From: an uncultured Ruminococcus sp.
GTDB lineage: Bacteria > Bacillota > Clostridia > Oscillospirales > Acutalibacteraceae
NCBI GenBank assembly: GCA_958403905.1
Contig: CATXZD010000013.1
Coordinates: forward strand, 22,875-86,874
Direction: 5' to 3'
DNA: 64,000 bases
The position numbers and the translations under genes are program-made. Below, in pieces: positions 41,194-48,428 of the stretch (its first letter is position 1; every line of letters starts with the position of its first letter). The notes beneath the pieces were generated by a model. It ran no database searches. It was not told the origin of the DNA and saw only the letters and a program-made list of their open reading frames with translations.

Positions 41194-42755
41194 ATTTGTG
41201 AACACCGTCCTTGTTTCAATATAGATTCTTTGATTTGCAGACCCCCAAGAAGTGTAAAGAATATCTGATTGCTGTCAGGGACAGTTATCTTCTGAATGAT
41301 ATTTTCAAACAGAGTTTCATCAAATTCTGTCAGCGGTTCATCTTGTGTTGAAAATATATCGTTTAGCCTGCGTAGCTCTGACAGTACACTGTCCTCATCC
41401 TGCTCGACAAGTAATTGTCTGCGTTCACAGCGAAGGGCATTTGTTTTGCTTGTAATCTTACTACTCTGCTCGGTATATTCTGCGGCACGCATGATTCCTT
41501 TTGAATTAAGTCTTGCTATGACAAGGTGTTTTCCGTTCAGTTCTGCAATTTCTCTGTCTATTTCCCTGATACGAAATGTAGTTTTGCTTGAATTTATCTG
41601 CATTCTTTCAATTTGTGAAATAGCGGTCGGAAGTATTTGTTTATAATTGTTGCGGAGCTTATTTACCATAGTTATAAAAGCCTCGTAAATTGCTTTTTCG
41701 GGAATTCGTCTTGAGCTACATTTGGTGCTATCATTATTATGAGTAGGACATCCCCAGTAGCGTTTCTCATTAATTGTAATCGGTTTATAGGTTTTTCCGC
41801 ATTCACAAATAATTTTCCCTGTCAATGCGTAGTGGTGATGTTTGCTTGTACCTTTATCACTTGCATTTTGCAGGAGCTTTTGCGCTGCATTAAAATCTTC
41901 TTTTGAGATTATCGGAGCATTCATATTTTCAACATAGTACTGAGGCTTTTCGCCGTGATTGACTATAGTTCTGAATGGCAAGGTTTCTGTTTTGTATTTC
42001 TTTTTAAGCCTTGCATCACCGATATATCTTTCATTGCGAAGAATATAATCGATTGTTTTAACTCTCCACTCATTACGATCGGAACTTTTAGGAATGTTCC
42101 TCTCGTTAAGCATTTTTACAATTGCATACTTACCCATACCCGACAGGAAACTTTTGAATATCAGCTTAACAACTTCAGCTTCATCCTCGACAACTTCAAA
42201 TTCTCCGTTCTTTAACCTATATCCATACGGCGGACTGCTTGCTATAAATGTGCCGTTTTGCATTCTCTTTTCGATACTCCATCGCATATTTTTTGAGATG
42301 GATATTGATTCCTCTTGTGCCTGTGCACCAGATATTGCAAGTAACAGTTCGCTCGACATATATGCAGTGTCGATATTTTCCTTTTCAAACAGAATGCTCA
42401 CACCACAATTTCTTAATATTCGTGCATACATAAGAGTGTCGGCTGTATTTCGTGCAAATCTTGACATTGACTTGGTCAACACCCTGTCAATTTTACCTTT
42501 TTTGCAGTCACTTATAAGGCGGTTGAAATCATCTCGCTTTGCAGTTTTAGTTCCTGTCAAACCTTCGTCTGCGTAGATATCTACAAGCTCCATAAGCTTG
42601 TTTTCGCTTATTGTTTTGGAATAATACTGTACCTGTGCAGCAAAGGAGTGGAGCTGATCCTGCGAATCACTTGATACCCTGCAATATGCGGCAACACGCA
42701 AAATTTTTTCACGACTTACTGTTGGTTCAATTGTTACTACTGAACTTTGACTCAT
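41190..42755 (-). CDS. Large serine recombinase, first of a triplet
   Basis: 521 residues. The resolvase domain has Ser28 in YCRVSSDSQDQ and KSMSRFARNTADTL. The recombinase domain spans about 165-270. A zinc ribbon (CECGK...C...C, about 325-355) and coiled coil (about 385-460) complete a normal large serine integrase. AAAGGAGAA precedes the ATG at 42755. It differs clearly in sequence from the third member, so the pair is not a recent duplication. Confidence 0.93.
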   Translation of the reverse strand: MSQSSVVTIEPTVSREKILRVAAYCRVSSDSQDQLHSFAAQVQYYSKTISENKLMELVDIYADEGLTGTKTAKRDDFNRLISDCKKGKIDRVLTKSMSRFARNTADTLMYARILRNCGVSILFEKENIDTAYMSSELLLAISGAQAQEESISISKNMRWSIEKRMQNGTFIASSPPYGYRLKNGEFEVVEDEAEVVKLIFKSFLSGMGKYAIVKMLNERNIPKSSDRNEWRVKTIDYILRNERYIGDARLKKKYKTETLPFRTIVNHGEKPQYYVENMNAPIISKEDFNAAQKLLQNASDKGTSKHHHYALTGKIICECGKTYKPITINEKRYWGCPTHNNDSTKCSSRRIPEKAIYEAFITMVNKLRNNYKQILPTAISQIERMQINSSKTTFRIREIDREIAELNGKHLVIARLNSKGIMRAAEYTEQSSKITSKTNALRCERRQLLVEQDEDSVLSELRRLNDIFSTQDEPLTEFDETLFENIIQKITVPDSNQIFFTLLGGLQIKESILKQGRCSQI

Positions 42756-42847
42756 TGCTTTTCTCCTTTCATTTTTTTGCCGTTATTTCGGCGCAACAAC
42801 ACAATACTACAAAGGTTCGAATATATCCAGCGATTTTTTAAATAAAA

Positions 42848-43009
42848 TCAATTTAATAAAAGATTAGCTTCGTAGTCCTCGGCTGCAATTTCTGCAATAT
42901 TGTTATAATCTTTTTCGCTTATGTATCCCATATGCACAAGCGACTGCAATATACAGATTTCAAAATAATATGCATTATTGCAATTCTGATTTTCATTTAC
43001 TAAATTCAT
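42848..43009 (-). CDS. SHOCT-like 53-residue ICE protein
   Basis: MNLVNENQNCNN... then 'LQSLVHMGYISEKDYNNIAEIA', a pattern like the SHOCT helix-turn-helix pair (hydrophobic helix, GxIxExxY, helix). GGAGG lies 9 bases before the ATG. Short SHOCT-like proteins commonly lie beside recombinase genes in clostridial elements. It precedes the recombinase triplet on the same strand. The function is unknown. Confidence 0.7.
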   Translation of the reverse strand: MNLVNENQNCNNAYYFEICILQSLVHMGYISEKDYNNIAEIAAEDYEANLLLN

Positions 43010-43036
43010 TTTATATATCCTCCGTTCGTAATTGAA

Positions 43037-43159
43037 TTATCTTTTTTTGTCTTTATGGGTTTCAATTTCTTCATCCGCTTTGGATGCAGCTGTACATAAG
43101 CACATAACAACTACACCTATGAACGCACCTATAAATAAACCAATAATAAAACCTATCAT
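43037..43159 (-). CDS. DUF3789-type 40-residue membrane protein
   Basis: MIGFIIGLFIGAFIGVVVMC followed by LCTAASKADEE and a charged tail: one glycine-zipper-like membrane helix and a short cytoplasmic tail. The pattern is that of DUF3789 micro-proteins of ICEs. GGAG precedes the ATG. It lies between the SHOCT-like gene and the GC-rich block. Confidence 0.75.
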   Translation of the reverse strand: MIGFIIGLFIGAFIGVVVMCLCTAASKADEEIETHKDKKR

Positions 43160-43195
43160 TTTAATTTCTCCAATCTATAATTATATTTTGTTACG

Positions 43196-43232
43196 GCAGG
43201 CAACAGCTATGAAAAACACAGCCGCTGCCTGC
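43196..43232 (+). terminator. Strong hairpin followed by a T-run on the plus strand
   Basis: GCAGGCA (43196-43202) pairs with TGCCTGC (43226-43232), with further partial pairing inside, followed by TGTTTTTAT on the plus strand. The T-run faces plus although all nearby genes are minus. In the minus direction it is a hairpin in the DUF3789 leader. Confidence 0.45.
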
Positions 43233-43279
43233 TGTTTTTATATCAATCGTTTTGAATAACTCTAAATCACAAGTTATCC

Positions 43280-43590
43280 TTTTATCGTTATTTATCCTCG
43301 ATACCCTGCGACAAGGAACACACCAGACGGCTTTGCATACAGCCTCATTGGAATTTCACCACCGTGAGGATCTCCCACAGCCGCCCTCATTGCTTGCGAC
43401 GGTTCTATCTCGCTCGAGCTATGACTGGACGGAAGTATCATTATCCCATCTGCCTGTCATCGCCTTCATTGAATTTGCCTTTCAATGTCTGAGTCCCGAA
43501 GACCTGTAAAGGTGTTCGCTCATGTAGCTCGTTCGTTCCGAACAGCAGAAGGAAGGTATCTGATGTGCTGATATTTAATTTTCAAAGAGC
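43280..43590 (-). ncRNA. GC-rich ORF-poor block, candidate structured RNA
   Basis: About 300 bases, visibly more GC-rich than the flanking AT-rich DNA, lie between the sigma factor terminator and the DUF3789 gene. On the minus strand several short hairpins are possible (GCTCGAGCGAG, CCGTC/GGCGG, GGCT/AGCC, GTTCG/CGAAC). It starts after a TTGCTCTTTGAAAATT leader. No long ORF is convincing. I do not recognise the RNA family. Confidence 0.4.
43292..43441 (-). CDS. Possible 49-residue peptide inside the GC-rich block
   Basis: An open frame from ATG 43441 encodes MILPSSHSSSEIEPS... ending 'AKPSGVFLVAGYRG'. There is no good ribosome binding site and no family is recognised. If the block is a structured RNA, this frame is accidental. 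Confidence 0.2.
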   Translation of the reverse strand: MILPSSHSSSEIEPSQAMRAAVGDPHGGEIPMRLYAKPSGVFLVAGYRG

Positions 43591-43601
43591 AACAGAGGTA
43601 A

Positions 43602-43638
43602 AAATACCCCCTCACTTTATTTGCCGTTAAGTGAGGGG
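43602..43638 (-). terminator. Terminator of the sigma factor gene
   Basis: CCCCTCACTT (43608-43617) pairs perfectly with AAGTGAGGGG (43629-43638). On the minus strand it is followed by TATTTTTACC. It lies 28 bases past the sigma stop. Confidence 0.85.
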
Positions 43639-43665
43639 TTTGATAACCATAAAATCAAAAAAATT

Positions 43666-44106
43666 TTATTTTCTTATGATTTTCTTAAGTTTTTTGAGAA
43701 TGCGATGCTTCATTTTATTGACTGCCGCCTGTGAAATCCCAAGAATTTTTGCCGTATCACGTTCTGTCATTTCATCATAGAACAGCATTTTTATAATATT
43801 TAATTCTTCGGTTGTAAGCTCTTGCATAGCAATATGTAAATTCTCAACATCATCATTAATCTGCGCTAAAGACTCTACACTTTCGCTGATATCATAGAAC
43901 TGTATTGAATTATCATTCATTAGCCTGTCCAAAGAATCTTCACGGCTTGGAATAATTCCTGTAATATTTCCATCCTTGTCTTTGACTACATGCTCAGTTT
44001 TAAGGTCTTTCTCAAAATATTTAATTTTTCTTTGACCTTTCGTATAAGCAGTATAAACCTCATTGGTTACTTCAATGTAATGACCGTCTATCCATAGTTT
44101 TTTCAA
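43666..44106 (-). CDS. ICE-encoded sigma-70-family sigma factor
   Basis: 146 residues. The C-terminal region 4 has 'ELTTEELNIIKMLFYDEMTERDTAKILGISQAAVNKMKHRILKKL', a clear helix-turn-helix. Region 2 is weak or absent; the N-terminus has a beta-rich segment (KKLWIDGHYIEVTNEVY) typical of small sigma-like proteins on ICEs. It probably controls element genes. The start is TTG at 44106 with GGAGGA upstream. It has its own terminator. Confidence 0.85.
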   Translation of the reverse strand: MKKLWIDGHYIEVTNEVYTAYTKGQRKIKYFEKDLKTEHVVKDKDGNITGIIPSREDSLDRLMNDNSIQFYDISESVESLAQINDDVENLHIAMQELTTEELNIIKMLFYDEMTERDTAKILGISQAAVNKMKHRILKKLKKIIRK

Positions 44107-44577
44107 TTATGCTTCCTCCGTTCTATTTGACTTTTTGTTTTCAAACAGAACAGGAGGTCCTCGGATAAAACAATTTTCGCAGTTATGGGTAAAAAAATAA
44201 AAGCTATTAAATTGAATTGTTACCAATTTTTTTAGAATACACTTGATTACGAAGAATGAAGTAAGATACTGAAAAAGATAGAAAAAAGTCGAAAAAAATA
44301 CCGCAATGCAACTTGCACTGCGGTAAAATAAATTGTATTTACTTTTCAGCTTCAGCATTTTTCTCTTATCTATATTTTCCCCAATAATCCATTTGCACCT
44401 GTCTTCTTATGCAAAATTATATGCTGCTGCCAAAAATGACAACAGCATATTCATTTTAATTATTAAATTTAAATTCGAAATATTATTTATCCAATGATGT
44501 CAGATCAATTGTCAATGAACCTGAAATCATCATATTTTTGACGATTTGCCGCATTTACAAGGTATGAGACATTTCTG
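44107..44577. other. Gene-free interval between cargo and sigma factor
   Basis: I see no gene; an 83-codon frame across 44107-44358 runs through a terminator and is rejected. It holds the terminator at 44292-44325, a second hairpin (ATATGCTG/CAGCATAT, 44419-44450) and probably the sigma promoter. Confidence 0.5.
44292..44325 (-). terminator. Terminator upstream of the sigma factor gene
   Basis: TACCGCAATGCAA (44299-44311) pairs with TTGCACTGCGGTA (44313-44325) with one mismatch. On the minus strand it is followed by TATTTTTTTC. It separates cargo transcription from the sigma gene. Confidence 0.8.
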
Positions 44578-45234
44578 TTATTTATAAATAACAGAATTTA
44601 AAAGTTCTTCTACAAGCGGATCATCGATCTCCAACTTATTGAAGTTATCCTGTTTTGTTTTTATTTCAACATAAATATCATTACCGTCTGCTCTCTTATA
44701 GTAGGACACAAGGCAGGTTTCCGCACCGTATTCAGTCGATATATTAACTTCTTTATATGTAGTGTTATTAAAGGTTTTTTCTTCGCCTATTTCAGATTTA
44801 CCCTCATCATAACTGTTAAGGTTTCTTACTCTGATACATTCGTTTGCCGCATCATCAAGGGAACTTATCATTCTTGTTGTACTTACTTCAAGTCTGCCCT
44901 CCATAGTACTGCTTTTACCGAAATCAATCTGAATTGTACCTGTGTTATCATCGCTGTAATTGTAGAAGTAAACCTCGTATTTTAAGCCTTGGGGAATTGT
45001 TACATTACAGAAAACGCTTTCGAGTGTTTTCTTGCCTTCGCCGCTGTCACCTTTCTGTAATTCAGCAGAAACAGTTGTTTCTTCAGCCGTGGTTGATTCA
45101 AAATTTACTGCTGAGATTGTTGAAGCAGAGCTCTGTGATGAAGTTTCCTTCGGATTGGAAATTTCTCCTTCGCCGCAAGCTGCGAGTGATGCCATCAAAA
45201 TAAGTGCTAATAAAATGGCTGCTAACTTTTTCAT
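44578..45234 (-). CDS. Putative lipoprotein, unknown function
   Basis: 218 residues. A lipoprotein signal peptide ends in LAAC (Cys20). A Ser/Thr/Glu-rich linker (about 21-65) precedes a globular domain (about 70-218) with 'VFCNVTIPQGLKYEVYFYN' and 'YGAETCLVSYYKRADGNDIYVEI'. I do not recognise the family. GGAGGAAT precedes the ATG. It is the last gene of a leftward six-gene cargo block. Confidence 0.75.
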   Translation of the reverse strand: MKKLAAILLALILMASLAACGEGEISNPKETSSQSSASTISAVNFESTTAEETTVSAELQKGDSGEGKKTLESVFCNVTIPQGLKYEVYFYNYSDDNTGTIQIDFGKSSTMEGRLEVSTTRMISSLDDAANECIRVRNLNSYDEGKSEIGEEKTFNNTTYKEVNISTEYGAETCLVSYYKRADGNDIYVEIKTKQDNFNKLEIDDPLVEELLNSVIYK

Positions 45235-45289
45235 AATAATTCCTCCACAGAATATTGAAGCTTATTGTATAAAATATTTGCTGTAAATA

Positions 45290-45865
45290 TTACGCCCATG
45301 GGTTGCTGCTTTCAGGCTGACGGATATCTGTCAAAAGGAACTGTTCCCAAAGATACCACTTGCCGTCCTTGGCATAGCGAAGTTTTATCGGGCGAGGACT
45401 GTCTGCACCACCTGACCTTATAAAAAGCTTTGCTATCCCCTGTTCTTCATAGGAATACTGATTATCGCTGATTTCAACAGTATAAGGAGAATAAGAATGA
45501 TAGTCATTTGCAGGTGTTGCTCCTGTAAAATATGAGCGTGGAACATAATCTCGAGTGCGGAATCGGTCTGCGATAAATTGCTTATCTGCTCCGTTTAGCG
45601 GACGAGGTCCACGCAGAAAATCAAGCATTTTTAATGACTGTTCACTGTTCTGCGGATAAAAGCAAAGGGCGATCACTGTCATTGCCGCTGTCTGAAACGG
45701 AGTTGACATTGAAGCCTGAGGTAGGCTTATGAACTGCTCATAGCTTTCCGGTAAACTATTGAACACAATTTTTTTAGTTTTGTTTCCTGCATTTCGCACT
45801 GTCTGCTTTAATGTACTCCCCAATTGGTTAGACGCTTTGCTCGCAAACATATCAAATAAGCCCAT
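45290..45865 (-). CDS. DUF6935-like protein
   Basis: 191 residues, soluble, with no signal peptide. The segment 'TAAMTVIALCFYPQNSEQSLKMLDFLRGPRPL' and later 'DNQYSYEEQGIAKLFIRSGGAD' with 'KWYLWEQFLL' resemble a family I believe is DUF6935. It starts MGLFDMFASK, like small proteins that have an amphipathic N-terminus. The ATG at 45865 follows AGGAG; an upstream in-frame start at 45874 is less likely. Function unknown. Confidence 0.65.
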   Translation of the reverse strand: MGLFDMFASKASNQLGSTLKQTVRNAGNKTKKIVFNSLPESYEQFISLPQASMSTPFQTAAMTVIALCFYPQNSEQSLKMLDFLRGPRPLNGADKQFIADRFRTRDYVPRSYFTGATPANDYHSYSPYTVEISDNQYSYEEQGIAKLFIRSGGADSPRPIKLRYAKDGKWYLWEQFLLTDIRQPESSNPWA

Positions 45866-45972
45866 AATTAACACTCCTATATATCTGACATTTTTTAACT
45901 TTGCATTATGTAGGTTTGTGTCGGTCGGGCGAATTTGATAATCCGCCCGACCGAAAGCTGTTGATTATTTTA

Positions 45973-46365
45973 TCAACCGAGCTTTTTGTTTTGGAAGGCA
46001 CCGATGAGGTACAGTACCGGAATAACAAGACCTGTAAAAAGTGAAAATACACTGAAGCTTTCGGGATAACCGATAAGCGTAAATATGTTAGAAATAACAC
46101 ACATTGCTGCTACGGCAACACCCCAACCGATACAAGTATTGGCCTTTTCAGGTTTGTTCCAATTTTTAACGCCGATGATACCTGCAACGAACTCTGCAAC
46201 TGCGCCTACGAGAGCGATAATTCCCGAAGCCCAAAGCAATCCCATAGGAGCACCTAATGCCTCAAGAACACCGAATCCAAGCAATGCTATAATTGCTACA
46301 ACCAAGGCGATTGCACCAAAAATAATCATCAGAATACCGGTAACCTTTAAAAATTTAGAACCCAT
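45973..46365 (-). CDS. Four-helix membrane protein, unknown function
   Basis: 130 residues with four hydrophobic helices (about 8-30, 42-65, 78-95, 102-122) rich in Ala, Gly and Val, and short polar loops. No family is recognised. It has an AGGAGGAA site. It lies in the cargo block with two putative lipoproteins and a zinc-ribbon protein, so a membrane-associated assembly is possible. Confidence 0.7.
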   Translation of the reverse strand: MGSKFLKVTGILMIIFGAIALVVAIIALLGFGVLEALGAPMGLLWASGIIALVGAVAEFVAGIIGVKNWNKPEKANTCIGWGVAVAAMCVISNIFTLIGYPESFSVFSLFTGLVIPVLYLIGAFQNKKLG

Positions 46366-46412
46366 ATCATTTCCTCCTGGTATTTATTTAGAAAGCATAT
46401 TATGCTTTTCTA

Positions 46413-46811
46413 TCAAGTTAAAATATTACGGATTGTTTCAGCCACGCTTTCAAGATAAGCAGCTCTTTCAGCAGGCAGATTTAACATTCCCTTAACGCCT
46501 TTATTGAAAACACTGTTCTTATCAACACGGATATTCATATTACCCGTTCCTACCATAGTTTTGCTTTCATGCACAATCGGTCTGACAGTAATCTGTCTGT
46601 CTTTAACAGTAACGCTTACAATAAGGTCAAGATCTCTTTCTTTATCAAATTCAATTCTCTTTCCGAGAATACCCTTTTTTAGCTTGAACGGCATTTTGAA
46701 ATCAGAAGCTTTTGCATTCATCATTTCATAAATTTCTTCAAGCTCCTCTTCTCTGCCGAGTTCAATTTTTATAGAACGCTGTGATTTCATTATTTCTTTA
46801 AGGTCAGCCAT
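46413..46811 (-). CDS. Hypothetical cytoplasmic protein of the cargo block
   Basis: 132 residues, charged and soluble. It begins MADLKEIMKSQRSIKIELGRE and has a beta-rich centre (LDLIVSVTVKDRQITVRPIVHE). No family is recognised. GGAGG precedes the ATG. It lies between the four-helix protein and the second lipoprotein-like gene. Confidence 0.65.
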   Translation of the reverse strand: MADLKEIMKSQRSIKIELGREEELEEIYEMMNAKASDFKMPFKLKKGILGKRIEFDKERDLDLIVSVTVKDRQITVRPIVHESKTMVGTGNMNIRVDKNSVFNKGVKGMLNLPAERAAYLESVAETIRNILT

Positions 46812-46835
46812 AAAAAACCTCCAACTGTAATCATT

Positions 46836-47330
46836 TTATTTATTGTCATCACCGTACTTTTTCACAAGCTGTAAAAAGCAATCGTACACTGCACTGTAAT
46901 ATTCACCGCCGGTGTCTATATTAAAATACTCGTTACCGTATTTCACGCTAAATGAATTTGTTGTTTCGTCATAAATGAAAATAATTTTATTTCTCTTTTT
47001 CTCTCTTTTTATACGACTGCAAAAATCATATTTTTTATCAAGCTCTGCAAACTGATTAAACTCTTCTTCTGTTATTTCAACACGGTCAAAATCAACATCC
47101 GTATAATCACTGCTTTCTTCCATAAGACACCATGCATCAAGAAAGCAACCGTCGGGTTCCTTTCTGGCATAAAAGCTGTAACAAAATGTTCTGCACATAT
47201 GATTTTGTGAAATAGAAATTGAAGAAAGTTCCTCAGTTGATTTGATGGATTTTTGTGAGCAACCAAAAATTGAAAAAATTATACATAAAACATCCATAAC
47301 TATCAGACTTCTGCCTGCGTAATTTTTCAT
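46836..47330 (-). CDS. Putative lipoprotein, unknown function
   Basis: 164 residues. The N-terminal hydrophobic stretch ends in a lipobox-like IFGC (Cys24). The rest is acidic with several cysteines (CRTFCYSFYA, CFLDAWC). It starts 5 bases after the stop of the zinc-ribbon gene and no clear ribosome binding site is visible, so translation may depend on the upstream gene. Confidence 0.6.
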   Translation of the reverse strand: MKNYAGRSLIVMDVLCIIFSIFGCSQKSIKSTEELSSISISQNHMCRTFCYSFYARKEPDGCFLDAWCLMEESSDYTDVDFDRVEITEEEFNQFAELDKKYDFCSRIKREKKRNKIIFIYDETTNSFSVKYGNEYFNIDTGGEYYSAVYDCFLQLVKKYGDDNK

Positions 47331-47335
47331 ATTTA

Positions 47336-48310
47336 TTAATTAATATCGTTCTCGTTGAAAATGTCGCCGCACTGGGGACAGAATCTTGGCAGATTGTTCG
47401 GATCTGTCGGTGTCCAGCCGCATTTGTCACATTTATAGAAATATACTCTGCTGTTATATGCGTTTGGCACAGACTGTGGCTGCGGAGCACCGCAGCCCTC
47501 ACAGAATTTTCCTGTGTTCTGCGTGTTGCAATTTTGACATGCCCACATTCCTGACTGAGACATCGGTTGTTGATACTGTTTATTATGCCGTTCGTTTTGA
47601 TATGGCTGTTGAAATTCTTGCTGTGTATACGGTCGTTGCTGTTGGTATCCTTGCTGTCCCTGATACTGCGTCTGCTGATCGTAATGAACATTACTATAAT
47701 GCAGATTCCCATATAAAGATGGTATCAAAGCATGTCTTAACTCATCTGCCTGACGTTCGTAATCACGGTATAAGTCTGTGTATCTGCTGTCGGGACGGTT
47801 GCCGAATCTTGTAAGTTCAAATCTTATTGTGCTGAACCAAGGCGAGTTTACCGTAATTTCAACATTAAATATGTATTCGCATTTATATCTCGGAGGATTA
47901 TAGCTGACTTTGTTGCCCTGACCGTCGATTCTCATAATCTCGTCTTTATCCTCTTTTATATCTAGGTTACAACTCGTGACCTGTGAAATATCAATAATAT
48001 CAGGATTAGATTCACGCCAGCTTGAAGAAGACGTAATAATAAATCTATGTGTGTTTTCATCTATATAAACCCTCTTATCAGTACCAATAATATGATTCGG
48101 ATTAAAGAAAACAAGCTGCCTTTTGTTTTCTTCACGATAGGCAAGCTGCTGTTTGATTTCTTCAACTGTTGAAACTCTGCGTTCATTGAAAAAAGGTGAG
48201 AGTTTTTTTGCACAGTCCTTGCAAAGATTGCCATCCTCAAGTTTGCGGTTACCAAGCAACCCTATTTTCTCGCCACAAACATCACAATATTTTTTATCAA
48301 AAAAGCCCAT
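47336..48310 (-). CDS. DUF4428-type protein with C-terminal zinc ribbons
   Basis: 324 residues. The N-terminal zinc finger (CDVCGEKIGLLGNRKLEDGNLCKDC) is the DUF4428 pattern. A middle beta domain (about 60-195) is followed by a Gln/Tyr-rich linker (about 205-250), a CQNCNT...CEGCG ribbon and a final CDKCGW...CPQCGDIFNENDI ribbon. The last ribbon is nearly identical to that of the SPFH protein at 32965. It is the first gene of the cargo block and has AGGAGG upstream. Confidence 0.8.
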   Translation of the reverse strand: MGFFDKKYCDVCGEKIGLLGNRKLEDGNLCKDCAKKLSPFFNERRVSTVEEIKQQLAYREENKRQLVFFNPNHIIGTDKRVYIDENTHRFIITSSSSWRESNPDIIDISQVTSCNLDIKEDKDEIMRIDGQGNKVSYNPPRYKCEYIFNVEITVNSPWFSTIRFELTRFGNRPDSRYTDLYRDYERQADELRHALIPSLYGNLHYSNVHYDQQTQYQGQQGYQQQRPYTQQEFQQPYQNERHNKQYQQPMSQSGMWACQNCNTQNTGKFCEGCGAPQPQSVPNAYNSRVYFYKCDKCGWTPTDPNNLPRFCPQCGDIFNENDIN

Positions 48311-48428
48311 AATCAGCCTCCTAAATATGTTACAGTAAAGCTTGGCGCAGATCGGGCAGAGATTAAGGCCACCCGACCAAAAACATTGGTTGTTTTGTAC
48401 TGTCGGTCAAGCTTTGCTGCATAAAAAA

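Noticed and set aside
43252..43509. 85-codon plus-strand frame in the GC-rich block
   Set aside because: No ribosome site or family; it runs opposite to the direction of the surrounding operon and its composition fits a structured RNA better.
44107..44358. 83-codon frame upstream of the sigma factor
   Set aside because: It runs through a terminator hairpin, is low-complexity and hydrophobic by AT-richness, and lacks a ribosome binding site.
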